Notes: generated by a model not told the origin, from the letters alone. 64,000 nucleotides of DNA from Diphasiastrum complanatum (GCA_029204225.1 CM055114.1:17649849-17713848); one strand, 5' to 3'. Counted from the first letter of the stretch, positions 34,646 through 46,688 are shown. Numbers and translations: made by a program.

Positions 34646-34920
34646 ACTTAGAATTTGCTTTGCACAGGAACACAAATCATGCTACACAGTAACACAGACA
34701 GAAAATCACTCTCTTCAGCAAGCTCACATAGCAACTGTATATCTCAGAATGAAATTACACTGTACATATAGTTGTTCACTCAGGCAACCCATGCATGACC
34801 CAGGTTGCCGTTGGCGGGACGCGTGTCCCGTCGACTTGCCTCGTGGCGAGGCCAACTGATCCTTATCCATTGATAGGACCACAGTACAGTAACACAGTGA
34901 TTCTAACTTTAATTCTAACT
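34646..34920 (-). repeat. Copia-2 3' LTR
   Basis: 275 bp. If the GGGCA duplication is right, the element-strand ends are AGTTAGAATT...AATTCTAAGT rather than the usual TG...CA. A hairpin GCCTCG-TGG-CGAGGC lies near 34839-34853. Confidence 0.9.
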
Positions 34921-37900
34921 CTCTCCATTAAAGCAGAGTCACTTTTTATACAGTCATATACATAGCTTTAAAGTCAACAAACTTCAAATACAGAAAGTTT
35001 TGATCTAAATTTATCAAACTTTTCTCCAGTAAGTGGCTTAGCGAAAATATCAGCTAGTTGTTCTTCTATGCTACAATGAACAACATGAATTTCACGACTC
35101 AGAAGCCTCTCACGTATGAAGTGATATTGAATCTCAATGTGTTTAGTTCTCACATGGACTGGATTCTTTGCTAGCTGAATGCCATTCTGACTGTCGCTAT
35201 GTAAAGTCGTGGGATTTTTCTACTTTATGCCAATTTCTTCCAAGATTTGTCTCAACCATATAGCTTCTTGTGCAGCACTACACATTGCCTTATACTCTGC
35301 TTCTGTGGTGGAAAGAGCAATTGTACTTTGCTTCTTACTAGACCAGGAAAAGCAATACCATCATGCTTTCTGTAAATCAAGCCATACTCTGAAGTGCCTT
35401 TCACATAACGCAAAATGCGTTTAGCTGCTTTCCAATGCGTTTCTGTAGGTGCTACCATAAACTGACTTACAATGCCAACAACATAGCATATATCTGGTCT
35501 AGTTGTGGTAAGGTAAATCAAGCTCCCTACTAACTGTCTATATAGCGTAGCATCAAATGATTGTGATTCATCAAGCTTAGAAAGCTTTTTACCTGGTTCA
35601 ATAGGAGTGTTTACTGGTTTGCAATCCTGCAACCTAAACCTGTGCAGCAACTCTTTGACATACTTCACCTGTGTTAAACCCACTTCATGTCCTTTTTGCC
35701 ACACTTCTACTCCAAGGCAGTAATGCATTAGGCTGAGATCCGTCATCTCAAATTGTTCCATGAGGTCTTTCTTGATCATGTCTATCATCTCTTGATTATT
35801 TCCCGTAATAATCAAGTCATCAACATAAAGAGCAATCAAAGCAACCATACCATCAAAGCATAAGACATATAGATTTGGATCAGAATGTGTTCTCACCATC
35901 CCCTTTGAACGAAAGGAGGCATCAATCCTGCTATACCACGCACGTGGTGCTTGTTTAAGACCATAAAGCGCTTTCTTCAAGCGACATACTTTATTTTCCT
36001 GTCCTTTCGTTACAAAGCCTTCAGGTTGATCCATGAACACTTCTTCTTCTAACTCACCATTTAGAAAAGCAGATTTCACATCCTTTTGATGCAAAGGCCA
36101 ACCAAAATGTGAAGCTAAAACAATAAGTAGACATAGAGTATTCCACTTACACACCGGCACAAAGGTCTCCTCATAGTCAATGCCTTTATCTTGTGCGTAC
36201 CCTTTGATTACCAATCTTGTTTTGTGCTTTGCTATGCTTCCATCTGCATGGTACTTAGTTCTGTATACCCATTTGCAACCAATGGGTTTCTTGCCAACTG
36301 GTGGTTCTACTAAGTCCCATGTGCTATGCTTAGCAATTGACTCCATCTCCTCTCCCATGGCCTTGATCCAAATGTCATCATCCTTCGCTTCACCATAAGT
36401 CGAAGGTTCTTTGCTTTGAATAATGCTGGATAACAGAGCATAATTTGCTTCATACCTTTCAGGTAGTATCTTCTCTCTTGTTGATCTTCGTAGCTCTCCC
36501 TGGTTAGATGATCCTGGAAAGTCATCTATATCGCGGCTCTCCATCAATCTCTCAAACCACTTAGGGAGCTTTCTGTCAGGTGATCGGCTTCCAGGTGAAA
36601 ATGTATCCCACGGTACATCCTTCTCCTTGCGTTTGTCAGCTGCAATTTCAATCCTTCTTGCACCACAAGGTTTGTCCCTACCTCTCCAACCTGTCTCTTG
36701 AGGTTGAGTAGTAGTATCTTGAGATGTATCCTCATGTTCATCACTCGGAAGGTCAATGAATGGATCATCATCAGGTGGTATCCTCACTATACCATTTTTC
36801 CTACTGGATGTGTCTATCTTCTCAGCATCTTCGTCTTCAAACATCTTGGATTCATCAAAGATAACATCTCGGCTTATATGGATTTTGTTTTCGACTGGAT
36901 CAAAACATCTATAGCCCTTCACGTGATCATCATATCCTAGGAATATGCACTTGATAGCTTTTACTTCAAGTTTACGTCTTTCTTCCTTAGGAATATGTAC
37001 AAAGGCCTTACATCCAAAGATTCGCAAGTGGTTCACCTTTGGCTTCTTCTTTGTGAATGCTTCCTCAGGTGTTATTTTTTGTATGGCAATGGTAGGACTT
37101 CTATTTTGAAGATAGACTGTCGTGCTACATGCTTCTGACCAAAAAACTTTTGGTAATTTCATCTCAGCTAGCATAGATCTGGCACTTTCCACGATCGTAC
37201 GATTTTTGCGCTCAGCTACACCATTGAGAGCAGGAGTATGAGCTTGCGTAAATTGTCTTTTAATCCCACATTGATCACAAAGATCATTGAAGTCATTAGA
37301 CTTATACTCACCTCCACTATCTGATCTTAGGACTTTGATCTTCTTACCTGTCTGATTTTCGACCAAGTTTTTGAAGTTCTTGACGTTATCAAAAGTATCT
37401 GATTTCTTCTTCAAGAAGTAGATCCACGTCTTACGTTTCATATCATCAATAAAGGTCATGAAATAAAAGGCTTTTCCTAAGGACATGGTCCTCATGGGCC
37501 CGCATAAATCTGTGTGGATTAAATCTAGGATGTTCTTTGCTCTTGCAACACCCCCTTTATTAAACTTCTCTCGATGCTGCTTCCCATATATACAAGATTC
37601 GCACATCGATTTCAAGTGATCTTCTATGGTAGGCAGTCCTGTTACCATCTCCAATTTTCTCATCAAACTGAGGCTTCCCAAGTTCAAGTGACCAAGCCTC
37701 TTGTGCCACAACTCAGTTTGCGAAGGAACGGATGATACAAGTCCATGTTGCCCCTTGATTGTAGCATTCAACCTGTACAATTTTGTATTGGGCTCTCTTA
37801 CTCCATTCGCAATAACTTTGAACTTTTGGTTCGCATCCTTTACAAAGCAACGATCATGGGCGAATTTTACTTTCAACTTTTGATCAGTAATGACTCCAAC

Positions 37901-38089
37901 AGAAAGTAGATTTTTCTTTAAACTTGGTACGTAAAGTACCTCCCTGATCATCCTGCTTTTGCCATCAGGCAGTTGGATTGAAACTGTGCCTATCCCCTTG
38001 ATCATGCACACTTCACCATTTGCTTGTGAAACAAATGTCTCATTATCCAACGCCTTCAAACTACTGAACCAATTCTTGTTACCTGTCAT
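34921..38089 (-). pseudogene. pol: Copia-2 pol: protease tail, integrase, reverse transcriptase, damaged RNase H
   Basis: Open for 945 codons (35252-38089). It shows WHKRLGH...CESC (integrase zinc site), IHTDLCGPM, LRSDSGGEY and NGVAERKNRT (DD35E acids), QKDVKSAFLNGELEE and LYVDDLI (reverse transcriptase). In RNase H the sequence jumps from HDGIAF straight to a shifted WSSKKQSTIA string: about 35 residues, including the first catalytic Asp region, are deleted and the frame changes. The remaining RNase H (STTEAEYKAM, KHIEIQYHFIRE, ADIFAKPL) is readable in another frame down to about 34990. The element could therefore not complete its own replication. Confidence 0.93.
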
Positions 38090-39019
38090 GTGTCTTGTGG
38101 CTCCTGAGTCAATATACCATGCTTGATCATCTTGATTAGATGATAATGCAGATATGAAGATGCTAGAGTCTTCAATCTCACCTTCATCGACAAGGTTACC
38201 TGCTTGTTTTGGTTTCCCCTTGCCTTGTTCCGCCAGGAATTTGCGACATTCACTCTTCTAGTGGCCCTTTTTACCACAATGGAAGCACTTGCCTTTCTTC
38301 TTAGTTTTGCTGGAAGATCCCTCATCCGCCTGAGACTTGGCAAATTGCTGCTTAGTCTTCTTCTTGCCCTTGCCCTTGCCTTGTTTTTGGTGTGTCGCAA
38401 GTGCCTAATCATCAGTATTTTGACGTCTAGCTTTCACCGTTTCTCGTCATTGCTCTTCCTGCATCAAGATTCCTGTGAGCTCGTCAAAGGTTGGCAATCT
38501 TTCTCTTGATGCTATTCCGCTCACAAACATATGATAGGGTTCTGCAATGCCGCATAATGCATTATGCACCAGCTCCACATCACGTATGCGCTCTCCAATA
38601 GAATGCAGTTCATCTCTCATTGTCTTGATTCTGGTCATGTACGTCTGAATGTGCTCTCCTTGTTCCATGCGGGCACTATTCAACTTTGACTTCAGAAACA
38701 TGATTCTTGACGGATTTGACGTCTCGAACTGCTCCTTTAGCACATCCCATGCTTGTCTGGGTGTAATAGCATCACAAATGTGGGTAATGATGTGATCCTT
38801 CACTGACAAGTTAATGAAGGTCAAAACTTTCCTCATCTTTTTGTCGAACACTTTGATGTCTGCTTCATTTGGCGGCCTTCTCTCATCACCTGTGACGACT
38901 TCCCACACATCTTTCTCCATCAGTATGTTTTTCATTTTGAATTTCCACACTGCATAGTTGGAAATCCCGTCCAATTTGCTACTTTCACTCAAAATGGACT
39001 CTCCCATGTTTGCCATCAC
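38090..39019 (-). pseudogene. gag: Copia-2 gag and zinc knuckle, broken
   Basis: ATG 39019 opens 190 codons of a UBN2-type gag (SNYAVWKFKMKNILMEKDVW, ITPRQAWDVLKEQFE, MEQGEHIQTYMTRIKTMRDE). The frame stops at 38447. Beyond it a Lys-rich stretch leads to CFHCGKKGH-stop-KSEC, a CCHC knuckle with a TAG where Trp or Gln would be expected, and then the protease motif WYIDSGATRHMTG joining the pol frame. The breaks are simple point changes, so the original polyprotein order is clear. Confidence 0.9.
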
Positions 39020-40308
39020 AAAACTGCTTGAAACTTCTGTCTTAGGCTAAGAATAGTATGTCGAGGCCAACAGTGATGTCAAAAGTTAAAAATAATGACC
39101 TGCACTTTTTTTTCTTACTAGGCCACTCGCCGCTTTTCCACCAATTTGAAAGCCAAATCGGCGTCGCCTTCCGAAATGCACTCAGTCGTCACCTCCCAAC
39201 AACGCCCAGTGAAATGGTGAAACTACTTCTGGCGTACTCCGAACACTTTCTCCGCTGCCACCGCTCTATTTTGCTGTACCGTACTTGCAGGTACAGTCCG
39301 GGTGCCCTTCGTTTGGAGGTTATAGCCTTTCGTTTGGGTCAAAACGGGCAAAGGACCCAAAAATAGGGACTTTTCTAGCTTTTGAACTGTTTCTTCACTT
39401 TGAAGAAACTTCACTCTTCACTTGTGAAGGGACCCAACTCAACTTTCAGTATGAAAATTTTTAATGAAGTTGAAGGCCATAATGCACTTCAATTCTTCAG
39501 GACCCTGTTTAAAGCTCATCCAATGGCTGAACCAAATCTTGTGGTTCACATTTCTCTCCCATCATAGATTCTGGACCGTTGATTCATTTGACACCTCATC
39601 TAAAGGTTCAAAGTACATATGGGCATCGAACCAAACTCCTGCAGACGCTAAGATCTTCAGTACACTGAGTTCTTCATCGCGTTGGGCGCGTGAACTGCCC
39701 CCGACTTCCCTACCTGCGGCCGCGCCTCCCTTCTCTGAAAAACATCAGATCAAGCTCTCCTGTGGATCGTTTTGAGCACGATCTGAGGCCTGAAGCAAGG
39801 TTGCCCTACTGAATCCATGACTATAGAGTGTTCAGTCAGGAAATTCCATGGAGAAACGGTGATTTTAGCTCAACTTGACAAAGTGGCTTTTTCACTTTTT
39901 TACTGCAAATCTGCTAGGTTAACTGTCTAGAGACGAATCTCTGACATAAACCTTAGAATCTCTCCATGGCTGATTGACAGTGTGATTAGCTTCCTTCCTG
40001 TAATTACGACATCCAAAACGATGCACAAACAGCGAAGAAATCACCAGTTATGTATAAAAACCGTAACCCCAAGTCCGGTTTCAATTTTCAGCTGGCTTCG
40101 AAATTGTTTCACCACATTTTTCCCTGTCTGATGCTATGCACAGGCTAATAATCCATCTGCTGAGCTTAACAAGCCTCTATAAATTAGAAACCGTGCACCA
40201 GTGCTTCTCTTTTCGTCTTCAACCCGCTGTAAAACCCCGAACTCTCAGAAGGCAGTTCTCCCGAAGCTCTCTTCAACGGCGACACTGTACTGTGTACACT
40301 CCCTGTAC
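39020..40308 (-). other. Copia-2 5' leader
   Basis: About 1.29 kb between primer site and gag, no protein motif. Short frames on both strands appear to be chance. Confidence 0.6.
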
Positions 40309-40321
40309 GGCTCTGATACCA
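40309..40321 (-). other. Copia-2 primer-binding site (tRNA-iMet)
   Basis: On the minus strand it reads TGGTATCAGAGCC immediately after the 5' LTR. Confidence 0.93.
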
Positions 40322-40597
40322 ACTTAGAATTTGCTTTGCACAGGAACATAGATCATGCTACACAGTAACACAGACAGAAAATCACTCTCCTCAGCAAGCT
40401 CACATAGCAACTGTATATCTCAGAATGAAATTACACTGTACGTATAGTTGTTCACTCAAGCAACCCATGCATGACCCAGGTTGCCGTTGGCGGGACGCGT
40501 GTCCAGTTGACTTGCCTCGTGGCGAGGCCAACTGATCCTTATCCACTGATAGGACCCACAGTACAGTAACACAGTGATTCTAACTTTAATTCTAACT
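40322..40597 (-). repeat. Copia-2 5' LTR
   Basis: 276 bp; matches 34646-34920 with about nine substitutions or indels. Confidence 0.9.
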
Positions 40598-41190
40598 GGG
40601 CATTCAAGTGGTCCATCTCTTCCTCCCGTTGATGAATGCATCTAGATCTCTTCGCTTTTCCCACCAGGTGCATATCCTCTCTTTTCCTCCCACCCTCGTC
40701 TCTCTTTGTCTTTGGCCTCGAAAGGCCTCACCACCCTTGGTCAGATTGTTCATGTCCCTCCTTGTCAGATTATTGCCTTCTCCGTCCATGCCCTCCTCCG
40801 TCCAGATTGTTCCCACCCTCCTTGTCAAATTATTGCCCCCTTTTCAACAATCTCTCTTCATATCTTGCCCTCTCTTCCATTTGACCATCATGGTTGGGAT
40901 CGCTCTCTTCTCAACTACAACGCCTTGCACTGTCGACAATATCCTTCTCTTTTTTCTCATTTTAAAACTCCCTCTGAACGGTCTCACATTCTAGATCTTG
41001 CTGGCGCAAGAGACTTCGTATTTCCCATTCCCTCCTTGTTGGAAAGCTTAGATACCTTGCGTACTGCATTCTTACTAAATTCCTTCCCTTATTGTCTAAA
41101 TGGCCCTTTTTTTTAATGATCGTCTTTGCCCTTTTTGCACGCTAGAAGAAGAAACAATTGAGAGCACTTGTTCTTTTACTTTTTTTTAAA
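40598..41190 (+). pseudogene. LINE, part 2, with zinc-binding C-terminus
   Basis: Resumes the LINE after Copia-2. Frames are shifted, but near 41125-41175 they read LCPFCTLEEETIEST, the zf-RVT type C-terminal Cys/His element of plant LINEs (normally ...EHLF.C). A T-rich stretch then ends the similarity near 41190. Codon use and composition match part 1. The two parts are one LINE copy split by a later insertion. Confidence 0.75.
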
Positions 41191-41776
41191 TACCTCATAT
41201 ATTGTGTATTCATACGGTTTTAATACCGTACGAATACATCTTAATTGTGTGTCTAATTATACTTCTGCGTACAGCAGGATCGCACAAGAGCAAGTCAAGA
41301 AATAATGCAGGAATCAAACGCAGAATCTATGCATCTTGTGTTTTCTCCCGTGCGATTCCACCAGCATTCTGCGTTGCTTTGTTCTTTCTGACATCGAAGG
41401 CTGGATGGAGTTTTTAATGAGGTTATTATCATTCTCAAATTAGTGACAAGTTTCAAGTTCTTTTTTCCCCTCTCAATTCTAATGGACAATCTGTTTTTGA
41501 GATTTTATGGATTCTCTACTCCACATTTTCAATAGAGCAACACATACAAACGCTCGTAATGCTCAATCCGCAATCGATTCCATGGATGCAATCAGAGTAA
41601 CGCTTCTTTGACAAACTGCAACAGGTTGAAAAATGGCTTCCTAACTAGATTACATAGAAACATCCAACAATTCATCCCGTGCAATAGACTCCAAAATAAG
41701 CTCACCGTTAGAATCATTGATCAGCTTCTTCCCGATTGACATCATCCGTAAACTCCCAGGTCACAATCCACAAATC
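41191..41776. other. No gene recognised
   Basis: AT-rich, with a small near-palindrome CGGTTTTAATACCG at about 41216-41229. No coding support. Confidence 0.45.
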
Positions 41777-41890
41777 CAAGATAGAAAATGCTTCTTGGTT
41801 TCCAAGGGAAGGCTCGAACTTGAGACCAAAGAAACTTCGGATGTCAAGCTAACCAATTGAGCCAACTCCCTTGGGTCAAGATAGAAAATG
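41777..41890 (-). repeat. tRNA-like retroposon (86 bp) between 14-bp direct repeats
   Basis: CAAGATAGAAAATG occurs at 41777-41790 and 41877-41890. Between them the minus strand reads like a tRNA: CCAAGGG ... CCCTTGG can pair as a 7-bp acceptor stem, TGGCTCAATTGGTTAG fits an A box and AGTTCGAGCC fits a B box. It shares its 3' part with 12596-12660. The shared CATTT just after the end leaves the exact 3' boundary uncertain. No A tail is seen. Confidence 0.65.
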
Positions 41891-41937
41891 AAGCAATGCA
41901 AGGTAGAAACACAACCAAAAAAACAACTCAAACCTAA

Positions 41938-42317
41938 GGAAACCAGTCCAGAGAGACGATGGATCACAGATCAGGCAAAAATAATGAAATAATTTCGATT
42001 GAAATTGCAGAAGCAAGAGGATCGAGCAACATACGAGGAAACCAGTCCAGAAAACGATGGATCACAGATCAGGCAAAAATAACGAAATAATATACATGAA
42101 TGTCGTATAAATACATAAATACCGTATAATATATGGTGTGTAACCAAAAACATACGACCGATTACGGCATTTTATTCGCCACTTTAAGTTTCATTCAAAA
42201 CTCCTAGTGCTAATAACAAGATAGGGAAGGAGGATAGGACTAAAAGCATTAATGGGATGGGATGATTAATGAGATAGGGAAGGAGGATAGGACTAAAAGC
42301 ATATATGGGATGGGATG
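41938..42317. repeat. Two short direct duplications upstream of the PPR gene
   Basis: A 55-bp unit (GAAACCAGTCCAGA ... ACGATGGATCACAGATCAGG) at about 41938 and 42037, and a 46-bp unit (AGATAGGGAAGGAGGATAGG...) at 42219 and 42272, period 53. Copies differ by a few bases. Confidence 0.85.
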
Positions 42318-42415
42318 CGAGATCGTTCATGAAAGGAAGGGAGGAGAGCTCGGACCCAAATATTTGATGTGCGAGAGAGGTTAAGGAGAGCATCAGCATC
42401 AAGCAAGAGCACGCC

Positions 42416-45400
42416 ATGGCCATGGCAATGACGACAAGAACAACGTTAACAGGACGAGGAGGAGGAGGAGAAGTAGGCCTTCGTTTCAACCCCAATGACG
42501 ATCGTCGTCATGGCAGCCTCTTCTTCTTGTTCCTCTCTGCCGATCCTTCTTCTCCTCCTCATCGATCTCTACTTTTTTGCCCTCCTCGCCTCATCATCAG
42601 ACCCACAAATGAATACGCCCTCTCATCTCCTTCTGCTTCGCTCACTTGGACTACTACTGCTCTTCTTCCTCCTTCCAGAGGTCGTCCTCGGATGGACGTC
42701 ACCAGAAAGGAGACACTGTGGATCAACAACAATCGGTTCAATCCTCATTGGGTTCGTGCCAGGCTACCTGTCATGCTACAATTTCAACAACGGAAGCCAT
42801 CCGCTTTTTCAACACCTCGGGGCTGGGGTATGCTTATTATTTCTGCCATACTCTTTTTAACTCGACAGCACTCCGTGGCTGGCTGAGGGGGAGATGAATT
42901 TGTAGAATCCACATTGACAATCCTTAACCATGTTTCTGATGCATTCTGGTTTACCCTTAGGGCATGCAGACAGACTGGTTAGAATGGAGCAGCTCTGGCA
43001 GGAGTTTTTCTTAGATCCATCGCAGTGGTGGGACAATAGATTGACTAAGGTGCGCCTCATTTCAGGCTGCACTTGCTTTGGCTAATCACCTCTTACTTGA
43101 ATTTTATTGTTGCTATGATATTATGGGTATGAAGCCGATTGGTTTGTGTAGTCGTTTTCCTTAAGTTGAAGCATTGACTGTTATCTGTATAATTTATGCA
43201 GAAAAGTCCAAATCATCCCGACTTTAAACATAAGAGGACGCTTGAGGGCCTATGGGTTGATGGTTGGCTCAATCCCTCCTGGGTAAAAGAAAAGATGGCT
43301 TCTATGACATTAGATCATCTACAATCTGTTGATGAATTGAGATCACGGTATGGTTTTAATCTCTAGTGTGCGGGTGTGAGATTACCACATGTCCTCCTTT
43401 TTCTTGCTCTTTCAAACTTGACACTTGTTCATATTTCTTTATCATCATTATATGAATCATGCAGGGTGCCCGACTCCTTTTGCAATGGTGATAAGCTGAG
43501 CAAATTCTGTGAGGAGGGACGCTTGAAAGAGGCCCTACATATGTTGGAGCTTATGGTCCAGCAAACTACTAAACCTCCAATTCATGCCTATGTTTGCCTT
43601 TTGAAGGGGTGTTCCAGAAGGAAGGCCCTGGCGGAGGGCAAGCAAGTGCATGCCCTTATAGTCCAAAGTGTACTTGATTCAAATATTTTCTTAGCAAACA
43701 CCCTTGTTCACATGTACTCCAAGTGCGGTAGTGTGCTGCATGCACTCAAAGTATTCAAGAACATGCCTCAACACAATGTGTATTCGTGGACTGCTATCAT
43801 CTCAGCATATGCTGATAGTGGAGAAGTTGAGGAGGCTATTAATCTATTTCAGCAAATGCAAGAGACGGGCTTAGCACCAGACAAGATTTTGTTCGTTGTT
43901 GTCTTAAAAGCATGTGCCACCCTAGCAGGCCTGGAACAGGGCAGAAAGCTCCACTCTGACATCATAAAAAGAGGCTTCCAGTCGGATGTGGTTGTGGGAA
44001 GCACGCTTGTTAACATGTATGCAAAATGCGGGTGCACGGAGGACGCCCGTGAGCTGTTCGACAACTTGAGTGAACGAGATGTGGTTTCATGGAATGCTAT
44101 GATTGCGGGATATGCACAGAATGGTCTTGGCAAGGAGGCCCTTGCTCTGTATGAGCAAATGAAACAGGAAGGCGTGCAGCCAGACAATGTCACGTTCGTT
44201 CTTCTCCTAAAAGCATGTGCCAGCCTAGCCGCCCTGGAACAGGGCAAACAGCTCCACTCCGAGATCATAAAAAGAGGCTTCCAGTCGGATGTGGTTGTGG
44301 GAAGCACCCTTGTTAACATGTATGCAAAATGCGGGTGCACAAAGGACGCCCGTGAGCTGTTCGACAACATGAGTGAACGAGATGTGGTTTCATGGACTGC
44401 GATGATTGCGGGATATGCACAGAATGGGCTTGGCAAGGAGGCCCTTGCTCTGTATGAGCAAATGAAACAGGAAGGCATGCAGCCAAACAATGTCACGTTA
44501 GTTCTTCTCCTAAAAGCATGTGCCAGCCTAGCCGCCCTGGAACAGGGCAAACAGCTCCACTCCGAGATCATAAAAAGAGGCTTTCAGTCGGATGTGGTTG
44601 TGGGAAGCACCCTTGTTAACATGTATGCAAAATGCGGGTGCACAGAGGACGCCCGTGAGCTGTTCGACAACATGAGTGAACGAGATGTGGTTTCATGGAC
44701 TGCGATGATTGCGGGATATGCACAGAATGGGCTTGGCAAGGAGGCCCTTGCTCTGTATGAGCAAATGAAACAGGAAGGCATGCAGCCAAACAATGTCACG
44801 TTAGTTCTTCTCCTAAAAGCATGTGCCAGCCTAGCCGCCCTGGAACAGGGCAAACAGCTCCACTCCGCGATCATAAAAAGAGGCTTCCAGTCGGATGTGG
44901 TTGTGGGAAGCACCCTTGTTGACATGTATGCAAAATGCGGGTGCACAGAGGACGCCAGTGAGGTGTTCGACAACATGGGTGAACGAGATGTGGTTTCATG
45001 GACTGCGATGATTGCGGGGTATGCACAGAATGGTCTTGGCAAGGAGGCCCTTGCTCTGTATAAGCAAATGAAACAGGAAGGCGTGCAGCCAGACAATGTC
45101 ACGTTCATTCTTCTCCTAAAAGCATGTGCCAGCCTAGCCGCCCTGGAACAGGGCAAACAGCTCCACTCCGAGATCATTAAAAGAGGCTTTCAGTCGGATG
45201 TGGTTGTAGGGAACACGCTTGTTAACATGTATGCAAAATGCGGATGCACAGAGGACGCCCGTGAGCTGTTCGACAACATGAGTGAACGAGATGTGGTTTC
45301 ATGGACTGGGATGATTGCGGGATATGCACAGAACGGGCTTGGCAAGGAGGCCCTTGCTCTGTTTGTGCAAATGCAGAGGGAAGGCACGAAACCTAACGAG

Positions 45401-46216
45401 GTCACATATATTAGTGTTCTCTCTGCATGTGCCCATTCTGGCCTAGTAGATCAAGGTCGTTATTTCTTTGATTCCATGTGTAAAAATCATGGTGTCACAC
45501 CAACCAAGGAACACTATGCATGTATGGTTGATCTTCTAGGGCGTGCAGGGTGCTTGGCTGATGCTGAGCTCTTTATCAACAAAATGCCAATTCAGCCTAA
45601 TAGTGTGGTTTGGATGACTTTGCTTGGTGCTGCTAGAAACCATGGCCATGCGGAGATAGGAAGACGTGCCTTTGATCGTGTCGTGAAGTTGGAAACAAAA
45701 AGTGCTGCACCTTATGTGCTGCTATCAAACATCTATGCAGCTGCTGGTAAGAAGGATGAGTTAGCAAAGATCAGAAATCAAATGGAGGAGGCAGGTGTCA
45801 AAAAAATGCCTGGGTGCAGCTGGATCGAAGTTGATGACCAACTGCATGCGTTTGTTGTAGGTGATGCAACTCATCCACAAAGCAAGGAGATTCACGCTGA
45901 ACTGGATAGATTGGTGGGGTTGATGAAGATGGCAGGGTATAAACCTAATTTAAGCTTTGTGCTGGATGATGTGGAGGATGAGGAGAAGGAGAATGCTTTG
46001 TGTGGACATAGTGAGAAGCAGGCCATTGCTTTTGGGCTCATCAACATGCCTTTTGGGACACCTATTCGCATCAAAAAGAATCTTCGGGTCTGCAGTGACT
46101 GTCACAATGCCACAAAGATCATCTCAAAAATTGTCGGGCGTGACATCAGTGTGATGGATGCAAACAGAAACCACCATTTTAAGGATGGCTTCTGTTCCTG
46201 TGGAGATTATTGGTGA
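42416..46216 (+). CDS. PLS-class PPR protein with E and DYW domains
   Basis: Predicted organelle RNA-editing (C-to-U) factor. I model exons 42416-42827, 42961-43049, 43202-43347 and 43465-46216 (GT..AG borders, phases fit; 1132 residues). Exons 1-3 carry an Arg/Ser-rich N-terminus and the strings LWINNNRFNPHWVRARL, DPSQWWDNRLTK, PDFKHKRTLEGLWVDGW, which resemble the PDF motif of OSB organellar DNA-binding proteins. Exon 4 holds about twenty PPR motifs, including five near-identical 101-residue P-L-S triplets (about 43930-45437), then L2/S2, E motifs (PGCSWIEV) and a complete DYW domain: HSEKQAIAFGLI (deaminase HxE), CSDCH zinc site, C-terminal GDYW. The intact frame and full catalytic set suggest a working gene. 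The single-exon alternative from 43376 would read through the third intron. Confidence 0.9.
43930..45437 (+). repeat. Five tandem 303-bp units within the PPR gene
   Basis: AACATGTATGCAAAATGC (GACATG in one copy) recurs at about 44012, 44315, 44618, 44921 and 45224, exactly 303 bases apart. Each unit encodes one P (35), one L (35) and one S (31) motif. Units two and three are nearly identical in DNA, implying recent duplication or conversion. Long minus-strand frames here are shadows of this repeat. Confidence 0.97.
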
Positions 46217-46604
46217 TGATAAGTTGAAAAAAGCTTATTTGGACAGCAGGCAGAAGGCTTGATTTGGGAGTTTCCTGGCAGCCTTGGTTGTCACACTTTT
46301 AAGTTCACAATGTTGGCCAAGGTTCATCACTCATGAGTGTATTCTTATTGGTCTTTTGAACACAATACAAGTCTTTGACCCCCATTTTCTCTCCATTTTT
46401 GCTTTTGAGGTTTTTTGTTGATGTTACAGTGGACCAACTTTATTGTAAGATTAACTTTCAATCATTCGTGGTTTACTTTGCCAGACTACTTTCCCTACCC
46501 AACAATTAATTTTTAGCCCGTCGTTTGGGAAATAGTTTACCTTGTTTTCAAAGTGAGTCATAAATTATTTAGCTTCATTTCCAAATCTTTAATACGTTCT
46601 CAAT

Positions 46605-46607
<3 letters not shown>
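46217..46607. other. 3' flank of the PPR gene
   Basis: AT-rich, probably includes the 3' untranslated region. I could not place a polyadenylation signal with confidence. Confidence 0.4.

Positions 46608-46688
<81 letters not shown>

Larger units (their letters stand above)
34646..40597 (-). mobile_element. Ty1/Copia retrotransposon, Copia-2 (about 5.95 kb)
   Basis: A minus-strand element with short LTRs (275 and 276 bp, about nine differences as I read them), a 5-bp duplication GGGCA, a tRNA-iMet primer site and Copia domain order. It is older than Copia-1: LTRs have diverged about 3%, gag has a stop in the zinc knuckle and RNase H has an internal deletion. It sits inside a LINE. Confidence 0.95.

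Noticed and set aside
43376-43464. Start of the PPR protein at 43376
   Set aside because: This stretch has a good acceptor (ATGCAG) at its end, a donor at 43348 before it, and upstream exons whose phases fit; the 43376 start would translate an intron.
43849-45405. Three long minus-strand ORFs
   Set aside because: They are antisense shadows of the 303-bp PPR repeats and repeat with the same period.
43930-45437. CRISPR-like regular repeat
   Set aside because: Repeats are 303 bp, contiguous and coding; no spacers.
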